From Flavobacterium bizetiae (GTDB taxonomy: Bacteria > Bacteroidota > Bacteroidia > Flavobacteriales > Flavobacteriaceae): a stretch of DNA of 64,000 nt. Positions 51,658-60,381 of the stretch are shown one piece after another. The number at the start of each line of letters is the position of its first letter. Position 1 is the first letter of the stretch. The DNA is taken from assembly GCF_902804475.1 (NCBI RefSeq), contig NZ_CADCSU010000103.1, positions 24,548 through 88,547 of the forward strand, in the 5' to 3' direction. The translations under genes and the position numbers were made by a program. The notes beneath the pieces are model-generated. The model had not been told where the DNA came from. It saw only the letters and a program-made list of their open reading frames with translations, and ran no database searches.

Positions 51658-52422
51658 TTAATTGTTTAATTTGATAAAACCTCCGTCAATTGGGTAATCA
51701 GAACCGGTAATAAATGAAGATTCATCGCTGCATAAAAACAAAGCAAGTGTTGCTATTTCCTCTGGTTTCCCCATGCGGCCAATAGGTTGCGATTGGGATA
51801 ATTTTTCGAATATTTCGGCTTCTTGTCCCGGATAATTTTTCGAAATAAATCCATCAACAAATGGCGTATGTACTCTTGCCGGAGATATCGAATTACATCT
51901 GATGTTTTCTTTTAAGTAATCTTTTGCAACAGATAAAGTCATGGCCATAACCGCACCTTTTGCTGTAGAATATGCGAATCTGTCCGGAATTCCGACCCAG
52001 CAGGCAATAGAAGCAAGGTTTAAAATAACACCTCCGCCAGCATTTTTTAATGCTGGAATTGAAGCGTGTAAACAATTGTAAACGCCTTTTACATTAACAT
52101 TCATGATGCGGTCAAAATCAGTTTCAGAGGTTGTGTCTACTTTGCCTACATGTGCAATTCCTGCATTGTTGACTAAAATATGAATGGCTCCTATTTTTTC
52201 AAAAGTAGTTTTTACTTCCTGATGATTGGCAACATCGCAGGCATGGGCAAAAACAATTCCTCCGTTTGATTCTATTTCTTCAACAGTATTTTGGGCACTT
52301 TCAAGAGTCAGTTCTAAAACATGAACTTCGGCTCCTTGTTTGGCAAATAAAACAGAGATCGCCCTTCCAATTCCGCTTCCGCCTCCTGTTATAATTGCTT
52401 TTTTATTTTTTAATGAAAACAT
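51658..52422 (-). CDS. SDR dehydrogenase, likely 2-keto-3-deoxy-L-fuconate dehydrogenase
   Basis: 254 residues from the ATG at 52420-52422. An in-frame start at 52497 would overlap the UxaA-type gene by 38 bases and add a non-family N-terminus, so it is rejected. GGGSGIGRAI (NAD site), NNAGIAHVG, and the catalytic Ser and YSTAKGA (Tyr-x3-Lys) are intact. In the L-fucose pathway, such an enzyme oxidises C4 of 2-keto-3-deoxy-L-fuconate. It is between the hydrolase and the dehydratase, in line with pathway order. Confidence 0.85.
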   Translation of the reverse strand: MFSLKNKKAIITGGGSGIGRAISVLFAKQGAEVHVLELTLESAQNTVEEIESNGGIVFAHACDVANHQEVKTTFEKIGAIHILVNNAGIAHVGKVDTTSETDFDRIMNVNVKGVYNCLHASIPALKNAGGGVILNLASIACWVGIPDRFAYSTAKGAVMAMTLSVAKDYLKENIRCNSISPARVHTPFVDGFISKNYPGQEAEIFEKLSQSQPIGRMGKPEEIATLALFLCSDESSFITGSDYPIDGGFIKLNN

Positions 52423-52459
52423 TTTACTTGAATTAAAAATTATTTTTTTTGATTGGATT

Positions 52460-54115
52460 TTATAAAGATACACCACGTTTCCACGGAATAAAATCATCCT
52501 GATTCAGTTGTACCGCTTTCGGAATAATTTCTCCACTTGCGGCTTTGATACAATAGTCCAGAATTTCTTCGCCCATTTCTTCGATCGATTTTTCGCCACT
52601 AATTATAGGGCCACAATCAATATCGATAATATCTTTCATTTTTGTAGCTAAAACAGAGTTTGTCGCTACTTTTATTACCGGACAAACTGGGTTTCCGGTT
52701 GGAGTTCCTAATCCGGTTGTAAATAAAATTAAAGTAGCGCCAGAAGCTGCTTTTCCGGTTGTAGCTTCTACATCATTTCCGGGTGTGCATACCAGACTTA
52801 ATCCTGGTTTAGTGACCAATTCGGTATAATCTAAAACGTCGACAACGGGAGAAGTTCCTCCTTTTTTGGCTGCTCCGGCACTTTTTATAGCATCTGTAAT
52901 TAAGCCATCTTTTATATTTCCGGGAGAAGGATTCATATGAAAGCCAGAACCCACTTTGTGAGCCAGTGCATCGTAAGATTCCATTAAATCAATAAATTTT
53001 TCGGCAGTTTCTTTGGTAATGCAACGATCAATCAAATTTTGTTCGGCACCACATAATTCCGGAAATTCGGCTAAAAGAATTTTTCCGCCCAAAGCGACAA
53101 CGAGATCAGAAGTATAACCAACAGCCGGATTGGCCGAAACGCCGCTGAAACCATCGCTTCCTCCGCATTTTACACCAATGCATAATTCACTTAAAGGCGC
53201 ATCGGTTCTTTCGTATTGATTGATTTCGATTAAACCTTCGAATGTTTTTTTGATGGCGTTTGTAATTAAAGCTTCTTCGCTTTCGGTTTGCTGCTGTTCA
53301 AAAATTAATAAAGGTTTATCGAATTCAGGATTTTGCTTTTTTACATCATTGACAAAATCCTGCACTTGCAAATGCTGACATCCTAAACTCAATAAAGTTA
53401 TTCCGCCTACATTGGGATGGTTGGCATACGAAGCCAGTAAAGCGCTTAAAGTCGCTGAATCCTGACGTGTTCCGCCACAACCTCCCTGATGGTTTAAAAA
53501 TTTTATTCCGTCGACATTCTCAAAAATGCGATTGTTTTTTGGCGTTGGATTCAGTTCAATATTGATGCTTTCGATATCTTCTCCGTTAAGGTAACCTTGC
53601 AATAATTCGTGTGTAAACTGATTGTATTTATCGCTTACGGCATAACCTAACTGATTGTGAAGCGCTTCTTTAATGACATCTAAATTTCTGTTTTCACAAA
53701 AAACAGTTGGTACAAAAAGCCAGTAATTGGCCGTACCAACGCGACCGTCATTTCGTTTATAACCTTTAAAAGTTTTGTTCTTGTATTTATAAATATCAGG
53801 AGCCTGCCATTCGTAAGAAGCATTTCTGTATGCATAAGGATCAGCAGCATGTTTTAAATTTTCGGTTGTCATTAAACTTCCTTTGCTGATGTCGGTTTGT
53901 ACTTTTCCTACCAGAACCCCATACATAATTACTTCCTGCCCTTTGATCATATCCTGGGTATAGAATTTATGTTTTGCTTTGATGAGGTCTTTTAGAATGA
54001 ATGTTTCGGCTTCAAAAGTTATGCTTTCTCCTTTTTGCAAGTCAGATAATGCAACCAAAACATTATCGTCTGGATGCAGTTTTACAACTTGCTTTTTTGT
54101 TTTATTCTCGGACAT
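52460..54115 (-). CDS. UxaA (altronate dehydratase) family enzyme, likely L-fuconate dehydratase
   Basis: 551 residues. The N-terminal SAF-like domain (VLVALSDLQKGESI, about 1-90) and the large UxaA domain (RVGTANYWLFVPTVFCENRNLD, NHQGGCGGTR, ECGGSDGFSG-like KCGGSDGFSGVSANP, EFPELCGAEQ) are both in one chain. It matches altronate/galactarate dehydratases. In this locus the natural substrate is probably L-fuconate; Campylobacter jejuni also has a UxaA-type pair in its fucose locus. The four conserved Cys-rich segments (GGCGGT, GVKCGGSD, LCGAEQ, CTPGNDVE) fit a metal or iron site. Confidence 0.85.
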   Translation of the reverse strand: MSENKTKKQVVKLHPDDNVLVALSDLQKGESITFEAETFILKDLIKAKHKFYTQDMIKGQEVIMYGVLVGKVQTDISKGSLMTTENLKHAADPYAYRNASYEWQAPDIYKYKNKTFKGYKRNDGRVGTANYWLFVPTVFCENRNLDVIKEALHNQLGYAVSDKYNQFTHELLQGYLNGEDIESINIELNPTPKNNRIFENVDGIKFLNHQGGCGGTRQDSATLSALLASYANHPNVGGITLLSLGCQHLQVQDFVNDVKKQNPEFDKPLLIFEQQQTESEEALITNAIKKTFEGLIEINQYERTDAPLSELCIGVKCGGSDGFSGVSANPAVGYTSDLVVALGGKILLAEFPELCGAEQNLIDRCITKETAEKFIDLMESYDALAHKVGSGFHMNPSPGNIKDGLITDAIKSAGAAKKGGTSPVVDVLDYTELVTKPGLSLVCTPGNDVEATTGKAASGATLILFTTGLGTPTGNPVCPVIKVATNSVLATKMKDIIDIDCGPIISGEKSIEEMGEEILDYCIKAASGEIIPKAVQLNQDDFIPWKRGVSL

Positions 54116-54122
54116 GATGATT

Positions 54123-55406
54123 TTATTGTCTGGTTTGTTGTTGCCCTTTGTATGCGAAAAGGGCGATTATTAAAAATGAAATTAAAGGAACGATATATCC
54201 GTTTTGGATGCTTCCGGTATGATCTGAGATTGCGCCTAAAATAGGAGGCAGAATGGCGCCGCCTACAATAGACATCACAATTAATGATGATCCTATTTTG
54301 GTGTTATGAGCAAGTCCGTCTATACCCATAGAGAAAATTGTAGGGAACATGATGCTCATAAAAAATGCGATGGCAATTAAGGTATAAACGACTAACATTC
54401 CGTTGCCTAAAATGGCTACGAGACATAATACAATATTGATGAAAGAATACAGTAATAATAGTTTTTTGGGTTCGACGAATTTCATGAAATAAGTTCCTGC
54501 AAAACGGCCAATCATGAAAAATAATCCAAAAAGACCTAAATATTTAGCTGCCGATGATTCAGATAAATCGGCCGATGTTGTGGCCATTTTTATAAAAAAA
54601 CTACCCACACAAACCTGAGCTCCTACATAGAAAAATTGCGCCAAAATTCCCCATTTTAGTTTTACAGATTTAAAAGCTTCTTTAAAGCTGCTAACCTGAG
54701 TATCAACTTTTTCTTTTACATCCGGCATTGGGGTAAAATAGAAAATTACGGTGATCACTAAAATGATTAATCCCAAGGTTAAATAAGGCATTTTTACACT
54801 TGCCGCTTCGGCTACTAAATAAGCATGCATTTGAGCCTCTGACATGGCATTGGCTTCTTCGGCAGATAAGGTTTTGTTGGATAAAATTAGCGGACCAATA
54901 TAGGCAGGTGCAATATAAGCGGCAAGTCCATTAAAGGATTGTGCGAAATTAAGTCGTTGCGTGGCGGTTTCCGGCGGGCCTAAAATGGTCACATACGGAT
55001 TTGCTGCGGTTTCTAAAAAAGTAAGTCCACACGCAATGATAAATAATGCACCCAGAAAATAACTGTATTCGAGTGAATTTGCTGCGGGAACAAATAAAAC
55101 AGATCCTATTCCAAAAAAAAGTAAGCCAACAAGAATTCCTGATTTATAACCGTATTTTCTCATGATATATCCCGCGGGCAATGCCATGGCAAAATAAGCG
55201 ATGAAAACTGACGAATCTACAAGCGAAGATTCGAAGTCGGTTAGATTAAATGCTTTGCGCAAATGCGGAATTAAAATAGGGTCCAGATTATGCACAAATC
55301 CCCAAAAGAAAAACAAACTTGTCACTAAAATATAGGGCAACAACCATTTTTTTGAAGTTTTGACCTTTACGCCAGAGTCATACTCGGGAAAAACGGCTTC
55401 TTTCAT
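54123..55406 (-). CDS. fucP: L-fucose permease (MFS sugar transporter)
   Basis: 427 residues, about 12 helices. The pattern SLFFFWGFVHNLDPILIPHL with DFESSLVDSSVFIAYFAMALPAGYI is that of FucP/GlcP-type sugar:H+ symporters in Bacteroidota. It brings L-fucose into the cell. The gene is seven bases upstream of the dehydratase gene, in the same direction, and divergent from the AraC regulator. Confidence 0.9.
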   Translation of the reverse strand: MKEAVFPEYDSGVKVKTSKKWLLPYILVTSLFFFWGFVHNLDPILIPHLRKAFNLTDFESSLVDSSVFIAYFAMALPAGYIMRKYGYKSGILVGLLFFGIGSVLFVPAANSLEYSYFLGALFIIACGLTFLETAANPYVTILGPPETATQRLNFAQSFNGLAAYIAPAYIGPLILSNKTLSAEEANAMSEAQMHAYLVAEAASVKMPYLTLGLIILVITVIFYFTPMPDVKEKVDTQVSSFKEAFKSVKLKWGILAQFFYVGAQVCVGSFFIKMATTSADLSESSAAKYLGLFGLFFMIGRFAGTYFMKFVEPKKLLLLYSFINIVLCLVAILGNGMLVVYTLIAIAFFMSIMFPTIFSMGIDGLAHNTKIGSSLIVMSIVGGAILPPILGAISDHTGSIQNGYIVPLISFLIIALFAYKGQQQTRQ

Positions 55407-55515
55407 AATTTTTTGGGATTATTTTTGTGTTTAATAAAATTTAAAATTATAATTTTTACAGCTTAGTTAATAATCCGATATTATCCTTGTTTAATCTTTA
55501 ATTATCTTTGTGAAC

Positions 55516-56382
55516 ATGAAATTAGAGCAAACTAAAATAACATCTTACACAAACTCTACGGTTTCGGTTTTAAATCGTGAAGAATCGTTTTTTCAATCGC
55601 CATTTCATTCTCATCCTGAACTGGAATTGGTTTATGTGAAGGAGAGTTTTGGAAAGCGAATAATTGGTAATTCAGTGATGCCTTTTGAACCCGGCGATAT
55701 GGTTTTTTTGGGTTCAGATTTGCCGCACGTGTGGCTGAATGATGAAATGTATTATCAGGGCATTTCGACTTTAAAAGCAAATGCTATTGTGGTCTATTTT
55801 AGCAAAGATATTTTTGGTCCTGCTTTTTACGAATTAAAAGAAACTCAAAAAATTAATGAGTTGTTTTTTCAGGCTGGAAAAGGAATTTCGATTATTGGAA
55901 AAACCAATAAACAAATCGCTAAAAAATTAGAAAAGCTGTTGCTGAAAAAAGATTTTGAAGTAATTATTGGTTTGTTTGAAATTTTATCTCTGCTTTCAGA
56001 AAGTCAGGATCGTGTTTATATTAATAATGAAACCTATTCTTCAGGACATCAGGATTCTAAAAAAGACAGGCTTTCGGAAGTTTTTCAATATGTAAATGAA
56101 AATTTCAAAAAAGACATTTTATTGATTGAAATTGCCGCAATCGCCAATATGACTCCAACTTCTTTTTGCAGAATGTTCAAACTAAAAACAAAGAAAAGTT
56201 TTGTAGAATATTTGAACGAAATCCGGGTTTCTAAAGCTTGCAAGTTTTTATTAGAAACTGATTTGAGTATGTCTGAGATTGCTTATGAATCCGGTTATAA
56301 AACAGCTTCGAACTTTAATAAGCTTTTTAAAAAATTTATGGGAATGACTCCTAGTGAATTTAAAAAGAGTGCTGCAGTTTAA
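55516..56382 (+). CDS. AraC family regulator of the fucose genes
   Basis: 288 residues from the ATG at 55516 (a GTG at 55510 is an alternative). The N-terminal cupin domain (SPFHSHPELELVYVKES, FEPGDMVFLGSDLPHVW) binds a small ligand. The C-terminal AraC-type double HTH reads IAAIANMTPTSFCRMFKLKT and MSEIAYESGYKTASNFNKLFKKFMGMTPSEF. It is divergent from fucP and very probably responds to L-fucose or an intermediate. A TATCTTTG box ends at 55510, six bases before the ATG, so the transcript may be leaderless. Confidence 0.9.
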   Translation: MKLEQTKITSYTNSTVSVLNREESFFQSPFHSHPELELVYVKESFGKRIIGNSVMPFEPGDMVFLGSDLPHVWLNDEMYYQGISTLKANAIVVYFSKDIFGPAFYELKETQKINELFFQAGKGISIIGKTNKQIAKKLEKLLLKKDFEVIIGLFEILSLLSESQDRVYINNETYSSGHQDSKKDRLSEVFQYVNENFKKDILLIEIAAIANMTPTSFCRMFKLKTKKSFVEYLNEIRVSKACKFLLETDLSMSEIAYESGYKTASNFNKLFKKFMGMTPSEFKKSAAV

Positions 56383-56401
56383 TGAGTTGTCGCTTAATTT
56401 T

Positions 56402-56486
56402 AAACACGAATTTCACCAATTTTCACTAATAGTAAACCAGATTAGTTCGTTAAATTAATTAGTGTCAATTAGTGAAATTCGTGTTT
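56402..56486. terminator. Large inverted repeat between convergent araC-type and SDR genes
   Basis: AAACACGAATTTCAC then ACTAAT is inverted as ATTAGT then GTGAAATTCGTGTTTTATTTTTTT, with about 25 bases between the arms. It ends in a T-tract on the plus strand and AAAATAAAA on the other. Bidirectional termination is probable. The CACGAATT core occurs in other spacers in the window. Confidence 0.75.
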
Positions 56487-56514
56487 TATTTTTTTAATGA
56501 TAATGCCTTTTTCT

Positions 56515-57297
56515 TTAAGAAATCGAACGGTCTAAATGGGTATAACCTCCATCAACATAAATAATTTGTCCTGTCGTATGACTTGATCTTTCAGATAAAA
56601 GAAAAACGACCATATTGGCAATTTCATCTACAGTAGTCATTCTGTTTTCAAAAGGAATATTTTGTGTAATTGATGCCAGTTTTTCTTCTTTATTTTCGAA
56701 AGTATTGATCCAGGTTTCATAAAGAGGCGTAAAGCATTCTGCTACTACAACCGCATTTACGCGAATGCTGTATTTTAATAATTCAACAGCCCATTCTCTG
56801 GTTAAGGCATTTCTTCCTCCGTTTGATGCAGCATAAGCAGAAGTTCCTCCTTGTCCGGTTTCGGCGGTTTTTGAACCAATATTTACAATTGCTCCTTTTG
56901 ATTGAATTAAATAAGGCAACGCATGCTGCGCCATTAGATAATAATGAATTAAGTTTTTATGCAAAGAAGCTACAAAGTCTTCATAATTTCCTTTTTCGAG
57001 ACCCACCCCGTCATTTACTCCGGCATTGTTTACCAGTCCGTCGATTCTGCCACATTTTTGAATGATAGCTTCAATCGCTTTTTTGCAGTCTTCGGGTTTT
57101 GTTAAATCGGCAACGACCTGAAATGCTTCTTTTCCGGAAGCTTTGATATCGTTTACAGCTTTATTGTTATCCTCTTCATTACGGCCTACAATAAAAGGGA
57201 TGGCACCTTCGGCAGCTAATACATTACAAATGCCAAGTCCAATTCCTTTTGCACCGCCTGTTACTATAATAATTTTGTTGGTAAGTGATAGTTGCAT
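56515..57297 (-). CDS. SDR enzyme, likely L-fucose dehydrogenase, with Asn for the catalytic Lys
   Basis: 260 residues from the ATG at 57295-57297; an in-frame ATG at 57327 would add ten residues. The NAD fold is intact (IIVTGGAKGIGLGI, NNAGVNDGVG, IVNIGSKTAE). The catalytic motif reads SAYAASNGGRNALTREWAVE: Tyr is present but the usual Lys three residues later (YxxxK) is Asn. The first step of the L-fucose pathway is an SDR of this kind, and the gene sits by the AraC regulator. Either the residue change is tolerated, or the protein has another role. Confidence 0.75.
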   Translation of the reverse strand: MQLSLTNKIIIVTGGAKGIGLGICNVLAAEGAIPFIVGRNEEDNNKAVNDIKASGKEAFQVVADLTKPEDCKKAIEAIIQKCGRIDGLVNNAGVNDGVGLEKGNYEDFVASLHKNLIHYYLMAQHALPYLIQSKGAIVNIGSKTAETGQGGTSAYAASNGGRNALTREWAVELLKYSIRVNAVVVAECFTPLYETWINTFENKEEKLASITQNIPFENRMTTVDEIANMVVFLLSERSSHTTGQIIYVDGGYTHLDRSIS

Positions 57298-57401
57298 GTT
57301 ATTTTTTATTAAAGATGAAAAATACAAACTAGTTTATAATTTTATAGCTGTTGCCTTTATGACAACAGCTATAAAAATAGAGAGAATTAAAACGTTCTAA
57401 A

Positions 57402-59087
57402 TTACCAGAACTTAACGTATAAAGCTACAATTACTAATAATGTAATTACGATTAAAACTGTAGTTTGTGGTTTTACTTTAAACATTTCAGCATCGATTTC
57501 GAATGCTTTTGGATTTACTTTTGGTCCTGCAAAACTGATGGCAATCATTACTAACATTGTAAAGAAGAATGATAATCCCATACAGATATGGAAAGGAATT
57601 TCAAAAGCGCCTTTTCCGTTATTATAAGCTGTGTACAGTAAAGTTTCGTTTCCGAATAAAGCCGGTGCATATTCGTTGAATAATACAGATAAAACAAATC
57701 CTAAAATTACACCTACAATTGCTGCAGTTCCAGTAGTTCTTTTCCAGAACATACCTAAGAAGAACATGGCAAAAACTCCAGGGCTAATAAATCCTGTGTA
57801 TTTTTGGATGTAGGTAAATCCACCAACTCCGCCAATTCCTAAGATATCATTCCATGTAAATAAAACAGCTAAAAGCATTGCAGCAAAAACGGCAATTCTA
57901 CCAATGTTTACCTGTTGTTTTTCGCCAGCATCTTTCTGGATGTATTTTTTATGAATATCTAAAGTATAAATAGTCGAGATACTGTTTACTTTTCCGGCTA
58001 ACGAAGCTACGATTGCAGCAGTTAAAGCCGCTACCGAAAGTCCTTTTAATCCTGTTGGTAAGAAAGTCAATACAGCAGAATATGCTCCGTCTTTTCCTCC
58101 AACTAATTGAGGTAAATGTCCGTTTGTGTATAAAACGTAGGCAGCAATACCAGGTAACATTACGATTAATGGCATTAATAATTTTAGCATACCTGCAAAT
58201 AAAATACCTGTACGGGCAGTTTGCAAATCAGCACCAAGAGCTCTTTGAGTAATGTATTGGTTACATCCCCAGTAGTTTAAGTTGATGATCCAGATACCAG
58301 CAAGGTAAGACATCAAACCTGGGAAAGTTAAATATTTATCAATTTCAATTTGAGAAGAATTTGCAGTTGGTTTTGGAATAATCATTTTGAAATGCTCAGG
58401 AGCTTCTTTCATCAAAACTTTAAAACCGGCAATTGCATTTTCACCTACTCCAAAATATTGTCCAACAGTTGTCAGGGCGATATACGAAGTTACTAAACCA
58501 CCAATAATTAATACAGCAACCTGAATAACATCTGTATAAGCTACCACTTTCATACCTCCTAAAGAGATGAATAAAGCAAATACCGCTAAACCTATCATGA
58601 TCACGTGCAGATATTCTCCACCGGCTAAACCATTAATAGCAACTGCTCCTAAATAAAGGATAGAAGTTAAATTTACAAATACATATAAAAACAACCAGAA
58701 AACCGCCATAATCAATGCCGTAGATTCGTTGTAACGTGTTTTTAAGAATTGAGGCATCGTGTAAATCTTATTTTTAAGATATACAGGAATAAACCAAACT
58801 GCTACAATAATAAGTGCGATAGCAGCAAGCCATTCGTAAGCAGCAACAGCGATTCCTAAAAAGAAACCTTCACCACTCATTCCGATGAATTGTTCAGCTG
58901 AAATATTTGAGGCAATTAAAGATGCTCCAATAGCCCACCAGGTTAAGTTTCCTTCGGCCAAAAAGTAAGCCTTAGCATCTTGTTCGTCTTGTTTACGTTT
59001 GCGGTAAACAGTGTAACCGTAGGCAGAAACTACGATAAAGTAAATAATAAAAACCGCATAATCTGCGAAAGCGAGGTTCTGGTTCAT
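57402..59087 (-). CDS. Sodium/solute symporter (SSS family), probable galactose or glucose transporter
   Basis: 561 residues, about 14 helices. The SSS pattern is clear: YAVFIIYFIVVSAYGYTVY, GNLTWWAIGASLIASNISAEQFIGMSGEGF, and GCNQYITQRALGA. The SglT-like NISAEQFIG motif shared by sugar symporters is present. It is the last of a row of galactose genes on the minus strand (222 bases after galT), which makes galactose the best guess. It could have its own promoter in that spacer. Confidence 0.88.
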   Translation of the reverse strand: MNQNLAFADYAVFIIYFIVVSAYGYTVYRKRKQDEQDAKAYFLAEGNLTWWAIGASLIASNISAEQFIGMSGEGFFLGIAVAAYEWLAAIALIIVAVWFIPVYLKNKIYTMPQFLKTRYNESTALIMAVFWLFLYVFVNLTSILYLGAVAINGLAGGEYLHVIMIGLAVFALFISLGGMKVVAYTDVIQVAVLIIGGLVTSYIALTTVGQYFGVGENAIAGFKVLMKEAPEHFKMIIPKPTANSSQIEIDKYLTFPGLMSYLAGIWIINLNYWGCNQYITQRALGADLQTARTGILFAGMLKLLMPLIVMLPGIAAYVLYTNGHLPQLVGGKDGAYSAVLTFLPTGLKGLSVAALTAAIVASLAGKVNSISTIYTLDIHKKYIQKDAGEKQQVNIGRIAVFAAMLLAVLFTWNDILGIGGVGGFTYIQKYTGFISPGVFAMFFLGMFWKRTTGTAAIVGVILGFVLSVLFNEYAPALFGNETLLYTAYNNGKGAFEIPFHICMGLSFFFTMLVMIAISFAGPKVNPKAFEIDAEMFKVKPQTTVLIVITLLVIVALYVKFW

Positions 59088-59309
59088 TGTTAGTAGTATT
59101 TTAAAAATTAGTATAGGTGATTGTTTGTTTAATTTGGTTTAAAATGTGATATGTGTTTTTATTCTGTTATTTTTTTATGAAAATAAGAATGAAGCCAAAA
59201 GTAAAATAAATAATTATAAATACACCATTTACAAATGTGTTTTTTACATTTATAAATAAATTATTGTGTTAAATTTAAAATTGGCTTTCTTATAAACGAC
59301 TTTTACAGG
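59088..59309. other. Spacer between galT and the SSS symporter gene
   Basis: A very AT-rich stretch of 222 bases with no open frame of note. It may contain a promoter or intercistronic element for the symporter gene. A stretch TTTATAAATAAATTATTGTG and its partial repeat ATAATTATAAATACACC show no clear palindrome. Confidence 0.5.
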
Positions 59310-60365
59310 TTATTTACTAGTCGATTTATAATGCACATCAGCTTGTTGTCTTAAAATCTCCGCACTTTTTTCAGGTGTAATATCACGTTGCGATTCGCCT
59401 AACATTTCATAACCCACCATGAATTTTTTAACCGTTGCCGAACGCAATAATGGCGGATAAAAATGCATGTGAAAATGCCATTCCGGATGCTCTAGGCCAT
59501 CTGTTGGTGCCTGGTGAATTCCTGATGAATATGGGAATGAAGTACTAAATAAATTGTCATACTTAATAGTTAATTGCTTTAAAATCGTTGCAAATGCATT
59601 CACTTCTTCAGCAGTAAAATCAGTAATTTTATTAAGTGCTCTTTTGCTGATGATCATTGTTTCGTAAGGCCAGATTGCCCAAAACGGAACCAATGCTACA
59701 AAGTGATCATTTTCGATTACGATACGTTCTCCGGTTTTTAATTCGGCTTGAAGATAATCTTCAAGAAGTGTTCTGTTGTTTTTATCGAAATATGATTTCA
59801 GGCTGTTTTGTGTTTTTTCGACCTGAGTTGGCAATGACGATTGTGCCCAGATTTGCCCGTGTGGGTGTGGGTTACTACAACCCATAACGCCTCCTTTATT
59901 TTCGAAAATCTGAACGTGGTTGATGTATTTTATGTTTCCTAAATCAGTGTATTCTTTTTGCCAGGTTCTGATGATATTTTCGATGCCGTCAATTTCCATT
60001 TCCGGTAACGTAAGATCATGTCTTGGAGAAAAACAAACTACTCTTGAAATTCCCTGTTCTGGTTTTGCTTTAAAGAAAGTGTGTTTAATATCTTCTTCAA
60101 AAATAATTTCGTCCTGCTTCATGGCAGCAAAATCATTTTCGAATACAAAACTGCTTTCGTAATTTGGGTTGTTTAATCCGTTTGCACGAACATTTCCCGG
60201 ACACAAATAACAAGTTGGGTCGTATTTAGGTAATGCTTCTGTTGCAATTGTTTCGTTTTGTCCTTGCCACGGGCGTTTTGCACGATGAGGTGATACTAAA
60301 ACCCATTCATTAATTAAGGGATTAAAACGTCTGTGAGGATCTTCGTTAATGTCAAAATTTTTCAT
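59310..60365 (-). CDS. galT: Galactose-1-phosphate uridylyltransferase
   Basis: 351 residues, normal length. It has the zinc motif (CYLCPGNVRANG), the catalytic HPHGQ in GCSNPHPHGQIWAQ, and the conserved C-terminal EHPEWHFHMHFYPPLL. It swaps the UMP group of UDP-glucose with galactose-1-phosphate in the Leloir pathway. It is 16 bases after galK, so the pair is co-transcribed. Confidence 0.97.
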   Translation of the reverse strand: MKNFDINEDPHRRFNPLINEWVLVSPHRAKRPWQGQNETIATEALPKYDPTCYLCPGNVRANGLNNPNYESSFVFENDFAAMKQDEIIFEEDIKHTFFKAKPEQGISRVVCFSPRHDLTLPEMEIDGIENIIRTWQKEYTDLGNIKYINHVQIFENKGGVMGCSNPHPHGQIWAQSSLPTQVEKTQNSLKSYFDKNNRTLLEDYLQAELKTGERIVIENDHFVALVPFWAIWPYETMIISKRALNKITDFTAEEVNAFATILKQLTIKYDNLFSTSFPYSSGIHQAPTDGLEHPEWHFHMHFYPPLLRSATVKKFMVGYEMLGESQRDITPEKSAEILRQQADVHYKSTSK

Positions 60366-60381
60366 TGTAATTCTTGTGGTA

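Noticed and set aside
52423..52497. Longer N-terminus for the ketodeoxyfuconate dehydrogenase
   Set aside because: It overlaps the UxaA-type gene and adds a non-SDR sequence.
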